Of a stretch of 64,000 nt of DNA, positions 16,125 through 24,693 are shown in pieces. Within the stretch, counting starts at the first letter, position 1, and every line of letters starts with the position of its first letter. The position numbers and the translations under genes were made by a program. The DNA comes from Hylemonella sp. GTDB taxonomy: Bacteria; Pseudomonadota; Gammaproteobacteria; Burkholderiales; Burkholderiaceae_C. Under the pieces are notes generated by a model. It saw only the letters and a program-made list of their open reading frames with translations. It was not told the origin of the DNA and made no database searches. The stretch is taken from NCBI RefSeq assembly GCF_027532185.1, contig NZ_JAPZSV010000005.1, positions 124,001 to 188,000 of the forward strand. Reading direction: 5' to 3'.

Positions 16125-16934
16125 TTAAACGGGGGTGGTCTTCTTGCGGCGGCGCTCGACGGCGTCGGCGGCGCTGGTCTTGTCCGCGGCATCGGCGCCC
16201 AGATAGGCTTCGCGCACCACGTTGGAACGCTCGAGCAGACGCGCCGGGCCGCTGGCCACCAGCGTGCCGCGCTCCAGCACATAGCCGCGGTCGGCCACGG
16301 CCAGCGCCTTCTTCACGTTCTGCTCCACCATGAGCACGGTGGTGCCGCTGTCGGCGATGCGCCGGGCCATGCCCAGCAGCTCGTCCACCATGCGCGGCGC
16401 CAGGCCCAGCGAGGGCTCGTCCAGCATGAGCAGGCGCGGCGCACTCATCATGGCGCGCGCCACGGCCACCATCTGCTGCTCGCCACCGCTCATGGTGCCG
16501 GCGAGCTGGTGGATGCGCTCGCGCAGCTTGGGGAAGTCGCTCAGCACCATCTCCATGCGGCGCGTACGCTCGGCCTTGCTGATGAGCCAGCCGCCGAGTT
16601 CCAGATTCTCCAGCACGCTCATCTGGGGGAAGAGCTGGCGGCCCTCGGCCACCAGCGTCATGCCGCCGCGCACGATCTCGTGGGTCTTCTCGGGCAGGTC
16701 CTCACCGTCGAGCAGCACCAGGCCCTGACGCGGGATCAGACCCATGAGCGACTTGAGCAGCGTGGTCTTGCCCGCGCCGTTGGGGCCGAGGATCACGGTC
16801 AGGCCGGGCTTGACCTCGAAGCGCAGGTCGCGCAGCACGAGGAAGGCGCCGTAGCCGGCATTGAGGCCGCGCACCTGCAGGTGCGCACGTTTCTGGTCCC
16901 CCAGCACAAAGGGGGTGTCGCGGTACCACATCAT
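16125..16934 (-). CDS. LivF-type ABC transporter ATP-binding protein
   Basis: 269 residues. Walker A GPNGAGKTT, Q-loop region, signature MSGGEQQM, Walker B LLMLDEPSLGL and the switch His region VEQN identify an HAAT-family ATPase of the LivF type. The C-terminal ~25 residues are a charged tail (ERRRKK) beyond the usual end. Its start overlaps the LivG-like gene by 4 bp (ATGA), showing translational coupling. It energises the LivH/LivM permease pair. Confidence 0.93.
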   Translation of the reverse strand: MMWYRDTPFVLGDQKRAHLQVRGLNAGYGAFLVLRDLRFEVKPGLTVILGPNGAGKTTLLKSLMGLIPRQGLVLLDGEDLPEKTHEIVRGGMTLVAEGRQLFPQMSVLENLELGGWLISKAERTRRMEMVLSDFPKLRERIHQLAGTMSGGEQQMVAVARAMMSAPRLLMLDEPSLGLAPRMVDELLGMARRIADSGTTVLMVEQNVKKALAVADRGYVLERGTLVASGPARLLERSNVVREAYLGADAADKTSAADAVERRRKKTTPV

Positions 16935-17731
16935 GCGGCCACCTCCTCGGCTTCAGGCTCGGCCATCTCGTCGCCCAGATAGGCTTCGATCACCTCGGGA
17001 TTGCGCACCACGTTCTGCGGTGTGTCGTCGGCGATCTTGCGGCCCTGGTGCAGCACGATGACGCGCTCCACATGGCGCAGCAGCGTGGTCACGGCGTGCT
17101 CGATCCAGATCACGGTCAGGTCCAGCTCGTCGCGCAGACGGCCGATCAGGCGCGCCATCTCCTCGATCTCGGCCTCGGTCAGGCCGGCAGCAACCTCGTC
17201 GAGCAGCAGCAGCTTGGGCCGCGTGGCCAAGGCCATGCCGATCTCCAGCAGGCGCTGTTGCGAGGGCGTGATGGCGGCGGCGGGCAACTCGGCCTGCGCC
17301 GAGAGGCCGATGAGCTGCAGGATGCTGCGCGCATCGCGCAGCGCCCAGGGCACGTCCTTTTCCTCGCCCCAGAAGATGTACTCGCGGCGGCGCTTGCCGG
17401 CGAACTTCAGGCCGAACTCGATGTTGGCGATCACCGGCATGTCGGCAAAGACACGCGGGGTCTGGAAGGTGCGCGCCACGCCGTGGGCGGCGAAGCGATG
17501 CGGGCCGCGGCCCGTGAGGTTGCTGCCCTGGCACACGAGGCGGCCCGAGGTGGGCACCTGCACGCCCGAGATGGCGTTGAAGAAAGTGGTCTTGCCGGCA
17601 CCGTTGGGGCCGATGATGCCCACCAGCTCCCCGGGCGCAAAGTTGGCGCTGACCGCGTCCACCGCGGTCAGGCCGCCGAAGCGCACCGTGACCTCGTGGG
17701 CTTCCAGCAGGTAGTTGTGACGCTCAGACAA
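16931..17731 (-). CDS. LivG-type ABC transporter ATP-binding protein
   Basis: 266 residues from a TTG start at 17731. AAGGAG sits seven bases upstream and the start overlaps the LivM-like stop by 8 bp. A longer frame upstream lies wholly inside the LivM gene. Walker A GPNGAGKTT, the GV-RTFQTPRVF motif of LivG-type proteins, a signature region reading TPSQQRLLEIG and Walker B LLLLDEVAAGL are present. The signature is TPSQQ rather than LSGGQQ, a substitution seen in some members of this subfamily. Confidence 0.92.
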   Translation of the reverse strand: MSERHNYLLEAHEVTVRFGGLTAVDAVSANFAPGELVGIIGPNGAGKTTFFNAISGVQVPTSGRLVCQGSNLTGRGPHRFAAHGVARTFQTPRVFADMPVIANIEFGLKFAGKRRREYIFWGEEKDVPWALRDARSILQLIGLSAQAELPAAAITPSQQRLLEIGMALATRPKLLLLDEVAAGLTEAEIEEMARLIGRLRDELDLTVIWIEHAVTTLLRHVERVIVLHQGRKIADDTPQNVVRNPEVIEAYLGDEMAEPEAEEVAA

Positions 17732-18752
17732 AGTAGCTCTCCTTCTCGCGGCGCTTGGCGCGCTGCTTCTCACGTTCCTTCTCGCCGCTGAGCTCGCGCT
17801 TGAGGTCCTTGGCCCAGTCGCGCGTGTCATACCACCAGCCCTTGAAGGTGGCCCAGCGCAGCGAGGCCAGGCCGCCCGGCAGGTAAAGCACGCAGAGGAT
17901 GAGCAGCAGGCCCAGGGACATCAGGTAGATCTGCGGGAACTGCAGGCGCAGCGATTCGGCCAGCACGCTGAAGATGATCGCCGCGATCAGCGGGCCCCAG
18001 AGCGTGAGCACGCCACCGATCAGCGTGATCAGCACGGTCTGGAAACCGATGAAGGGGTTGAACACCGTGTGCGGGTCGATGTAGGTCCAGCGCACCGCCA
18101 TGGCAGCACCGACGGCACCGGCAAAGGCGGCGGTGAGGGCGAAGCCCGCGATCTTGATCAGACGGGTGTTCACGCCCAGGGTCTGGGCGCGCTGCTCGTC
18201 GGCGCCGATGCCCATGAGGGCCAGGCCGAAGCGCGTGCGCCGCACCCAGATCGAGACCGCCACCGAGAGCACCGCCAGGGCCAGCACCGTGAGGTAGATG
18301 GTGTCGCGCTCGGGCACCACGGTCAGCACCCGCCCCACGGTACCGGTGACCGACTTCTCGAAGTAGGTCACGGCGTGCAGGATGAGCTCGGTCATGCCGA
18401 AGGTCAGCACGGCGAAGTAGGTGCCGCGCAGGTGCAGCACGGCCGCGCCCATGAGCACCGCCACGGCGACGGAAATGCCCGCGCCGATCAGGATGGTCTC
18501 GACCCAGCCGAACTGCCCCAGCAGGATGGCGGTGGTGTAGGCCCCGATGCCGAAGAAAGCCGAAGTGGCCAGCGAGAGGTAGCGCGTGCTGCCACAGAAC
18601 AGGCCCCAGCTGGAAGACAGGGCCACGTACATCAGGCAGGTCAGCGCCATGGAGGTGACGAACTCGCTGGTGTAGAAAGGCAGTGCCAGGGCCCAGCCCG
18701 TGAAGGCCAGCAGCACGAGCACGTCGCGGATGAGGAATTGACGGGAGTTCAT
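17724..18752 (-). CDS. LivM-type ABC transporter permease
   Basis: 342 residues with about ten hydrophobic segments. The family motifs YVALSSSWGLFCGSTRYLSL and the cytoplasmic coupling loop RRTRFGLALMGIGADEQRAQTLGVN are clear. The C-terminal ~35 residues are very basic (KRELSGEKEREKQ). With the LivH-like protein it forms the membrane channel. It begins 4 bp after the LivH-like stop. Confidence 0.93.
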   Translation of the reverse strand: MNSRQFLIRDVLVLLAFTGWALALPFYTSEFVTSMALTCLMYVALSSSWGLFCGSTRYLSLATSAFFGIGAYTTAILLGQFGWVETILIGAGISVAVAVLMGAAVLHLRGTYFAVLTFGMTELILHAVTYFEKSVTGTVGRVLTVVPERDTIYLTVLALAVLSVAVSIWVRRTRFGLALMGIGADEQRAQTLGVNTRLIKIAGFALTAAFAGAVGAAMAVRWTYIDPHTVFNPFIGFQTVLITLIGGVLTLWGPLIAAIIFSVLAESLRLQFPQIYLMSLGLLLILCVLYLPGGLASLRWATFKGWWYDTRDWAKDLKRELSGEKEREKQRAKRREKESYFV

Positions 18753-18756
18753 GCGG

Positions 18757-19647
18757 TCATGCCTTGCGCGATTTGCGGGTGAACAGGCCTTCGGGGCGCA
18801 GCAGCAGCACGGCGATGAACACCGCGTAGGACAGCAGGGCCTTGAGCGAGGGATTGGTGAAATGCATGCCCAGGGCCTCGATCACGCCGAGGAAAAGGCC
18901 GCCGATCAGCGCGCCGCCCATGCTGCCGAAGCCGCCCAGCGTGATGACGATGAGCGCCGTCACGGTGTAGGGCTGGCCCATGTAAGGCGTGATGGTGTAG
19001 GCCATGGACAGCAGCGCGCCGGCGATGCCCGAGAGGCCCAGGCCGATGCCGAACATCAGCGGGTGCAGGCGCTTGGTGTCGATGCCCATGAGCTGCGCGC
19101 CGATGGACGACTGCATGAGCGCGCGCACGCCCTTGCCCAGCAGGGTCTGGCGCATGAGCACGATGAGCGCGCCCGCAAACACCAGGGCCAGGAAGAAGAC
19201 CAGCAGCTTGTTGGCCGCGAACTGCACCTCGCCGAACTTCACGGGCTCGGTCAGGTAGTCGTAGCCGCGCAGGTCACCGCCCCACATCCAGGACACGAAG
19301 TTCTGCACCAAGAACATGAGGCCGAAGGCAACCATGAGGCCGCGCGCCTCGAAGACATCGAGGTTGGGCGAGGTGGCGGTGAGGCGGCGGAAGCACAGGA
19401 AGTGCACGATCACCCCCAGCACCATCAGCGCCAGGAAGGAGACGGGCACCATGAGCAGCGGCGAAAAGCCGAACTGCGTCTGGACCAGCCAGGTCAGGTA
19501 GGCCCCGACCATGAGGAACTCGCCATGGGCGATGTTGAGGATGCGCATCAGGCCGTACTGGAGGTTCAACCCCAGGGCGACCAGCGCATAGATGCCGCCG
19601 GTGATCAGACCGGACGCTATCAGTTCGAGCCAGGCAGTGAGTGACAT
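18757..19647 (-). CDS. LivH-type ABC transporter permease
   Basis: 296 residues with about eight membrane segments. The N terminus SGLITGGIYALVALGLNLQYG and the motif NIAHGEFLMVGAY are diagnostic for LivH proteins, as is GGFGSMGGALIGG towards the end. It is separated from the substrate-binding protein gene by 160 bp that contain a hairpin-forming dispersed repeat. Confidence 0.94.
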   Translation of the reverse strand: MSLTAWLELIASGLITGGIYALVALGLNLQYGLMRILNIAHGEFLMVGAYLTWLVQTQFGFSPLLMVPVSFLALMVLGVIVHFLCFRRLTATSPNLDVFEARGLMVAFGLMFLVQNFVSWMWGGDLRGYDYLTEPVKFGEVQFAANKLLVFFLALVFAGALIVLMRQTLLGKGVRALMQSSIGAQLMGIDTKRLHPLMFGIGLGLSGIAGALLSMAYTITPYMGQPYTVTALIVITLGGFGSMGGALIGGLFLGVIEALGMHFTNPSLKALLSYAVFIAVLLLRPEGLFTRKSRKA

Positions 19648-19718
19648 GAGAACAAAACAGGTCAGGGGTGAAAAGAGACAAAGACCGGACTAGAAAGGTC
19701 CGGGCTCCATCGGGGCCG

Positions 19719-19810
19719 CCGCGGAACCGGCTGGGCCGGGCCGCTGGCGGCGTCCCCCTGGGGGGAGGGCGGCAACTTACTCGGAAGTTGGCCGCCACAG
19801 GGGGCTTTTA
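19719..19810 (-). repeat. Dispersed intergenic repeat, copy A (3' of the livK-like gene)
   Basis: Read on the minus strand it begins at the stop codon (TAAAAGCCCC) of the substrate-binding protein gene. It shares the blocks CAGGGGGACG, CCAGCGGCCCGG and AGCCGGTTCCGCGG, in that order, with 53690-53768. It contains a strong hairpin (GTGGCGGCCAACTTCC / AGTTGCCGCC type pairing). Probable role: 3'-end protection or partial termination, giving more binding protein than permease. Confidence 0.75.
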
Positions 19811-21007
19811 TTTCCAGGCGGGTTTGCTCGCGTTGAGTTTCGCAGTGGCCAGCTTGGGCGGCCACACCACTTCGAACTCACCGTTCTGCCACTGGCCCAC
19901 GGTACCCGGCGTGCCCACGTTCTCGCTGCCGGAGAACTTGATGTCGCCCAGGATGGTCTTGTGGGTCGTGTTGGCCACGTAGTCGCGGATGGCCTTGCGG
20001 TCCAGACCTTGCGCCTTGACGGCGTTGGTCAGGATCTCCAGGCCAGCCCAGCAGGCGCCGCTGGCCCAGCGATCGGGCTCCTTGCCGCCAAACTTCTTGG
20101 TGTGCGCGTCGAAATAGGCCTTGGCTGCGGGGCTGGACTTGCTATTCCAGGAGCCCATGCCCAGCACGCCCTCGGCGCCCGCGGGCGTCATGACGTTGCG
20201 GTAGAGCTGGAAGGCCGTACCGACCGATGCGTAGAAGAACTTCGGGTTGAAGCCGATCTCCTTGGCCTGGCGGCTGGCGAGGATGGTGTCCGGCGGATAG
20301 GTGAAGCCGATGAAGGCGTCCGGGTTCTTGTCCTTGATGGAGCGCAGCACAGGCGAGAGGTCCTTGACGCCGCCGGGGTAGCTCTTGTCTTCCACCATCT
20401 GGATGCCCGTGCCCGACAGGGCCACCTTGAGGGCCGCGTAGTTCTCGAGGCCGAAGAGGTCGTCCACATAGATCACAGCCACGGTCTTGCAACCATTGGC
20501 CTTGAGCATGTCAACCAGGGCCTCGCACATGGGCTTGGGCTGCTGCAGCAGCAGGAAGAAGTAAGGCAGCTTCATCTCGGCCAGGCGGCGCGACAGGGCG
20601 GTGGGCGCCAGGAAAGGATAGCCAAAGCGGTTGGCCAGGGGGGCCACGGCGAAGTTGGCGTTGGAGCCCCAGGGCGGCAGCACCAGGTCCACCTTGTCGC
20701 TGCCCATGAGCTTTTCATAGGAGCGCACGCAGGTCTCGATGTCGCTGCGGTCGTCGGAACTGATCAGCTCGATGGGGCGCTTGACACCCTTGACGTCCAG
20801 GCCACCGGCGGCGTTCTGCTGTTCGGCCCAGAGCAGGTAGTTGGGCTCCTGGCTGACCTGGGCGCCGCCGGTCCAGGGGCCGGTGCGGGCGATGGCATAG
20901 CCGATGCGCACGGGGGCCTGGTTGGCCAGCAGGTGCGGGGCAAAAGTGGCGGCGCCGACAGCGGCGGCCGTGCCTTTGAGCAGGGTACGTTTCGTTTGTT
21001 GAACCAT
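19808..21007 (-). CDS. LivK-type periplasmic substrate-binding protein
   Basis: 399 residues. A signal peptide (residues ~1-29, KRTLLKG then an Ala-rich stretch to LLANQA) precedes a type I periplasmic-binding fold: RIGYAIARTGPWTGGA, ELISSDDRSD and a PPWGSNANFAVAP core. GGAGAC precedes the start. Such proteins bind amino acids, amides, aromatic acids or other small organic acids. With the downstream aldehyde dehydrogenase, an aromatic or other organic acid is more plausible here than branched-chain amino acids (inference). It heads the six-gene minus-strand operon and is divergent from the AraC-type regulator. Confidence 0.92.
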   Translation of the reverse strand: MVQQTKRTLLKGTAAAVGAATFAPHLLANQAPVRIGYAIARTGPWTGGAQVSQEPNYLLWAEQQNAAGGLDVKGVKRPIELISSDDRSDIETCVRSYEKLMGSDKVDLVLPPWGSNANFAVAPLANRFGYPFLAPTALSRRLAEMKLPYFFLLLQQPKPMCEALVDMLKANGCKTVAVIYVDDLFGLENYAALKVALSGTGIQMVEDKSYPGGVKDLSPVLRSIKDKNPDAFIGFTYPPDTILASRQAKEIGFNPKFFYASVGTAFQLYRNVMTPAGAEGVLGMGSWNSKSSPAAKAYFDAHTKKFGGKEPDRWASGACWAGLEILTNAVKAQGLDRKAIRDYVANTTHKTILGDIKFSGSENVGTPGTVGQWQNGEFEVVWPPKLATAKLNASKPAWK

Positions 21008-21120
21008 GGTGTCTCCAATGGATGTTGCTTAGGGAATCAGCCCAGCCATACTAAAAAACCGCACGGAAGGCGGCTTTGCTGAACGTGCACAAAGTAGTTG
21101 ACCGTTCACGCATGGGCACC

Positions 21121-21153
21121 AGGGTTAACCCTAGGCTGCGGGTTTGTACCCGC
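21121..21153. promoter_or_regulatory. Palindromes in the livK/araC divergent intergenic region
   Basis: A perfect 12-bp palindrome AGGGTTAACCCT at 21121-21132 is followed by an inverted repeat GCGGGT-N4-ACCCGC at 21138-21153. The second overlaps a weak -35-like TTGTAC (21144-21149), which is 16 bp from GATAAT (21166-21171), the likely -10 of the AraC-type gene. They are candidate operators for the divergent genes. Confidence 0.4.
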
Positions 21154-21180
21154 CCAGGCATCACCGATAATTCAGCCACC

Positions 21181-22134
21181 ATGACCCAGGCCACCGCCGT
21201 CAGCACCGACGACTACGCCCCGGCCGAGCGCGCGCCGGTCTGGCGCGACTGGGTCTGGAAGCAATTCGGCGGCCTGGACTGCGATCTCTACGGCGACACC
21301 ACCTTCGACGGCCACATGGCCAGCGTGCAGGCCGGCGACATCATCCTCACGCGGCTCACCGCCAACCGCCACCACGTCACGCGCACCCAGGACATGGTGC
21401 GCGCCAGCGAGGAGGGCTACCTCAAGATCGTCGCGCCCAATGTGGGGCGCGCTGCCGTGGAGCAGATGGGCCGGCAGGCCTGGGTGACGCCCGGCGCCTG
21501 GACGCTCTACGACACCACGGGCAGCTACTCGGTGGCCAACCCCGAGCGCGTGGAGCACCTCATCGTCATGCTGCCCAAGGCCCAGATGCTGGAGCGCGGC
21601 CTGCGGCTGGAAAACCTGACGGCCCGCTCCGTGGGCGGCGCCAGCGGCATCGCGCGCGTGGCCCTGTCCACCATGCGCAGCACCTTCCAGGAGCTGCCGC
21701 ACATGAGCGCCGACGCGGCACGCGGCGCGGGCGAGCTGATCGCCCAGCTGGTGCGCCTCTCGCTCATCGAACTCTCGGGCCAGGAAACCCAGCTCACCCA
21801 GCGCGAAGCGCTCAAGGACCGCATCCGTGGCTATGTGGCCCTGCACCTGCGCGACCCCGCGCTCACCGTGGACCGCATCGCCGTGGCTCTCAACTGCAGC
21901 AAGCGCCACCTCTACAACGCCTTCGCCGACGAAGACCAGACCCTGGCCAGCTACATCCAGACCCTGCGTCTCGACGCCTGCATCCGCGAGCTGCAGCACC
22001 CCATGGCGCAGACGCGCCCCATCACCGACATCGCCCTGTCCTGGGGCTTCAACAACCTCTCGCATTTCAGCCGCGTGTTCCGCGAGCACACGGGCATGAG
22101 CCCCAGCGAATTCCGCGCCGCGTCGCCCGCGTGA
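21181..22134 (+). CDS. AraC family transcriptional regulator (FeaR-like)
   Basis: 317 residues. The N-terminal ~200 residues resemble the AraC_binding_2 domain of FeaR/NahR-neighbour regulators, with APVWRDWVWKQFGGLDC near the start. The C-terminal AraC helix-turn-helix pair spans about 215-315, with VDRIAVALNCSKRHLYNAF and ITDIALSWGFNNLSHFSRVFRE. FeaR-type proteins respond to aromatic compounds. The divergent position next to the transporter and aldehyde dehydrogenase operon suggests it controls that operon. The ATG at 21181 has no clear ribosome site, and a GATAAT -10-like box ends 9 bp upstream, so the transcript may be nearly leaderless. Confidence 0.88.
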   Translation: MTQATAVSTDDYAPAERAPVWRDWVWKQFGGLDCDLYGDTTFDGHMASVQAGDIILTRLTANRHHVTRTQDMVRASEEGYLKIVAPNVGRAAVEQMGRQAWVTPGAWTLYDTTGSYSVANPERVEHLIVMLPKAQMLERGLRLENLTARSVGGASGIARVALSTMRSTFQELPHMSADAARGAGELIAQLVRLSLIELSGQETQLTQREALKDRIRGYVALHLRDPALTVDRIAVALNCSKRHLYNAFADEDQTLASYIQTLRLDACIRELQHPMAQTRPITDIALSWGFNNLSHFSRVFREHTGMSPSEFRAASPA

Positions 22135-22198
22135 CCGCCGGGGATTGACCGGGGCATCTGCCCGGTGGACAGTGGGCCTCTTGAGCAGGAGACACGCC

Positions 22199-22954
22199 AT
22201 GCACATCCCTTCCATGAAAGAAGTCGTCAGTGCCGAAGAATGGCAGCTGCGCTGTGACCTCGCCGCCGCCTACCGCCTCGTGGCCCACTACGGCTGGAGC
22301 GACCTGGTCTTCACCCACATCAGCGCGCGCATCCCCGGGCCCGAGCACCACTTCCTGATCAATCCCTACGGACTGATGTTCGACGAGATCACGGCCTCGA
22401 GCCTGGTGAAGGTGGATCAGGACTGCAACAAGCTGGTCGATTCGCCCTTCCCCGTCAACCCCGCGGGCTTCGTGATCCACAGCGCCATCCACGCCGTGCG
22501 CGAAGACGCGGGCTGCGTGCTGCACACGCACTCGCGCGCGGGCGTGGCGGTCAGTGCGCAGAAGTGCGGCGTGCTGCCCATCAGCCAGCAGTCCACCTTT
22601 GTGCTGGGCTCGCTGGCGTACCACGACTACGAGGGCGTGGCCCTGCGCGACGAGGAGAAGCCGCGCCTGCAGGCCGACCTGGGCACGGCCAACTACCTCA
22701 TGCTGCGCAATCACGGCCTGCTGACCGTGGGGCGCACGATTGCCGATGCGTTCCTCAACATGTACATCTTCGAAAACACCTGCCGCATCCAGATCGACGC
22801 CCAGGCCGGCGGCGAACTGGTGATGGTGAACCCGCAGATCCTGCAGGGCATGGCCGGCGTGATGAAGAAGGCCACGGCCGGCCAGGGCGCCAACCTGGCC
22901 TGGCCTGCGCTGCTGCGCAAGCTCGACAAGCTGGACCCGTCCTATCGGACCTAG
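22199..22954 (+). CDS. Class II aldolase/adducin family protein
   Basis: 251 residues, one class II aldolase domain. It has FTHISARIPG, the zinc-binding LHTHSRAG (His109, His111) and LRNHGLLTVG with the third histidine. AGGAGA lies seven bases before the start at 22199. Family members cleave or isomerise sugar phosphates or decarboxylate related acids; some are uncharacterised. It follows the AraC gene by 64 bp on the same strand. The stop codon overlaps that of the convergent AsmA-like gene by 4 bp. Confidence 0.88.
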   Translation: MHIPSMKEVVSAEEWQLRCDLAAAYRLVAHYGWSDLVFTHISARIPGPEHHFLINPYGLMFDEITASSLVKVDQDCNKLVDSPFPVNPAGFVIHSAIHAVREDAGCVLHTHSRAGVAVSAQKCGVLPISQQSTFVLGSLAYHDYEGVALRDEEKPRLQADLGTANYLMLRNHGLLTVGRTIADAFLNMYIFENTCRIQIDAQAGGELVMVNPQILQGMAGVMKKATAGQGANLAWPALLRKLDKLDPSYRT

Positions 22955-24270
22955 GGCGACTGGGGAGCTTCCGGCTTGGCCTCCCGCGCTGGCGGCTTGC
23001 TGAAGAACTCACCGAGCTTGCCGCCCACCGAGGCGCCGGCACCCGTGCCCACGCCGGGCATGAGCAAGGTGCCCAGCGCGGCACCGATGCGCGCACCGGT
23101 GGTGAGGTTGACCTCGGGCTGCTCCAAGGTGCCGCCCACGGCCAGGGGCACACCCACCGCGCCACCGAGCTCCACCGTGACGCGGCCCGCAAGCTCCTGG
23201 GTGGGTGAGATGCTGACCTGCCCCGTGGCACTGAGCGCGCCCGAACTCGCCGCCAGGTTCTGCAGCTCCACGGCCTTGCCGCGCGTGCGCACCTGCCCCG
23301 ACAGCGTGTCCAGCGGCGTCTTGCCGCCACGACTCACGCCCGCCGTCTGCACCGCCTTGATCAGGTCGATGCCATGCAGCATGCCCTGGCGCACGGTGAA
23401 TTTCGACTCGGTCTGCAGCATGTCGACCAGCGCGGAGGGCTGGCGCGTGCGTGCGCTCAGCGTGGTGCTGGCCTCGAGCCGTCCACTCAGCAGCTGAGCC
23501 GCGCGTGCGGTCTCGGTGGGCGCCGGGGCCGTGAGCTGCGAGACCTCGACTTCACGGGTCTGCAGCTGCCCACTCAACACGAACTCGCCGCCAGGCTGCG
23601 CCGCCGGTTGCAGCGCGATACGGCCCTGAACCGTGCCGCCGGCGACCCGCAGCAAAAGAATCCAGCTCAGTCCGGTGTCGCGACGCAAGGCCAGCTGCGT
23701 GCCCTGCAGGCGACCCTGCACGATGCGCAGATCCAGCTGCTCGGGCAGGGCCAGGCTGTCCAGCCGCGCCTCGGCCGTGATCACGATGGCCTGCCCCTTG
23801 CTGTCGATCCAGCTCAGCTCGTCCAGCACGGTGCGACGCGGCAGCAGGAGCAGCCCCTCGTCGTCCGGCTGTGCCTGCTCGCGCTGGCGCACGCGCTGCA
23901 GTGACAGCAGCAAGGCGTCGATGCCCTGCTGAGACAGCATGGCCTGGCGCACCACCAGCGTGGACAGGCCCACCCGCCCCAGCAGCAAGGACCCCCAGGC
24001 TGGCCGCAGCTCGATGCGTTCGGCCTTGAGCGGCTGGCGCGTACGCACCTGCACGCCCTCCAGCACCACCGCGGGCAGCGGCAGCAGCGTCAGTCCCACG
24101 CGTTCCAGGCGCAAGGGCACGCCCAGCGCGGCCGTGGCTTCGCGCTCGACGCGCAGGCGGAACTCATCGGTCGAGATCCAGCGCTGCAAGGCCAAGCCAC
24201 CGCCGGCCACGAGCAGCAGCAACACAAGCCCCGCGATCAACAGCCAGCGCGGCCAGCGCACCTTGCTCAT
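22951..24270 (-). CDS. AsmA family protein
   Basis: 439 residues. A single N-terminal membrane segment (about 9-28) precedes a long beta-rich region with the AsmA-type features TAALGVPLRLERVGLTLLPLP and a C-terminal portion with LQNLAASSGALSATGQV and GTLEQPEVNL. AsmA-like proteins are thought to take part in lipid transport between the membranes. The start overlaps the cytochrome c stop by 4 bp, so it is coupled to that gene. Confidence 0.85.
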   Translation of the reverse strand: MSKVRWPRWLLIAGLVLLLLVAGGGLALQRWISTDEFRLRVEREATAALGVPLRLERVGLTLLPLPAVVLEGVQVRTRQPLKAERIELRPAWGSLLLGRVGLSTLVVRQAMLSQQGIDALLLSLQRVRQREQAQPDDEGLLLLPRRTVLDELSWIDSKGQAIVITAEARLDSLALPEQLDLRIVQGRLQGTQLALRRDTGLSWILLLRVAGGTVQGRIALQPAAQPGGEFVLSGQLQTREVEVSQLTAPAPTETARAAQLLSGRLEASTTLSARTRQPSALVDMLQTESKFTVRQGMLHGIDLIKAVQTAGVSRGGKTPLDTLSGQVRTRGKAVELQNLAASSGALSATGQVSISPTQELAGRVTVELGGAVGVPLAVGGTLEQPEVNLTTGARIGAALGTLLMPGVGTGAGASVGGKLGEFFSKPPAREAKPEAPQSP

Positions 24271-24677
24271 CCCTTGCCTGATTTGCGCAGCTGCTCGAGA
24301 CGTTTACCTTCCTCGGCACGGATGCGCTCCAGCAGACGCGCGTCGGGATCCTGCCAGTTGCCGCCGGATTCGCGCGCCATCCAGGCCACGGCGCGCGCGA
24401 ACTCCTCCAGGCTCAGGTCGTTGCGCCCGCCCTTGGGCGGCATGGCGCGCACACCCACCCAGCCGTGCGCCGTGAGCACTGCCTGGCCTTCGGCCATCAG
24501 CTTGCCCCACACCTGTCTGTCGCCGGGCCGCGGCGCATTGGCCAGCCCCGGCCCATGGCAGACCACGCAGGTCTCGCGGTAGACCTGCTCACCGGACTTG
24601 AGCGCCGGCGCCCCCTGCGCCAGCAGCAAGGCGGGACTCAGCAACAAGGCGCACAGGAGCTTGGCCTTCCGTGTCAT
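24267..24677 (-). CDS. Class I (c5-like) cytochrome c
   Basis: 136 residues with a cleavable signal peptide (MTRKAKLLCALLLSPALLLAQG). One haem-binding site CVVCH lies near residues 37-41 and a Met ligand is likely in AMPPKGG. GAGGAG precedes the start at 24677. It is a periplasmic electron carrier of the c5 type. The partner oxidoreductase is not visible. It is located between an outer-membrane-type protein and the AsmA-like gene on the same strand. Confidence 0.9.
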   Translation of the reverse strand: MTRKAKLLCALLLSPALLLAQGAPALKSGEQVYRETCVVCHGPGLANAPRPGDRQVWGKLMAEGQAVLTAHGWVGVRAMPPKGGRNDLSLEEFARAVAWMARESGGNWQDPDARLLERIRAEEGKRLEQLRKSGKG

Positions 24678-24693
24678 GTCGGACTCCTCGGTA

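Noticed and set aside
14964-16982. A 672-codon open frame on the plus strand opposite the aldehyde dehydrogenase and LivF-like genes
   Set aside because: It is antisense to well-recognised genes and very rich in His, Ala, Gly and Arg, as expected from GC-rich codon shadows; no domain is recognisable.
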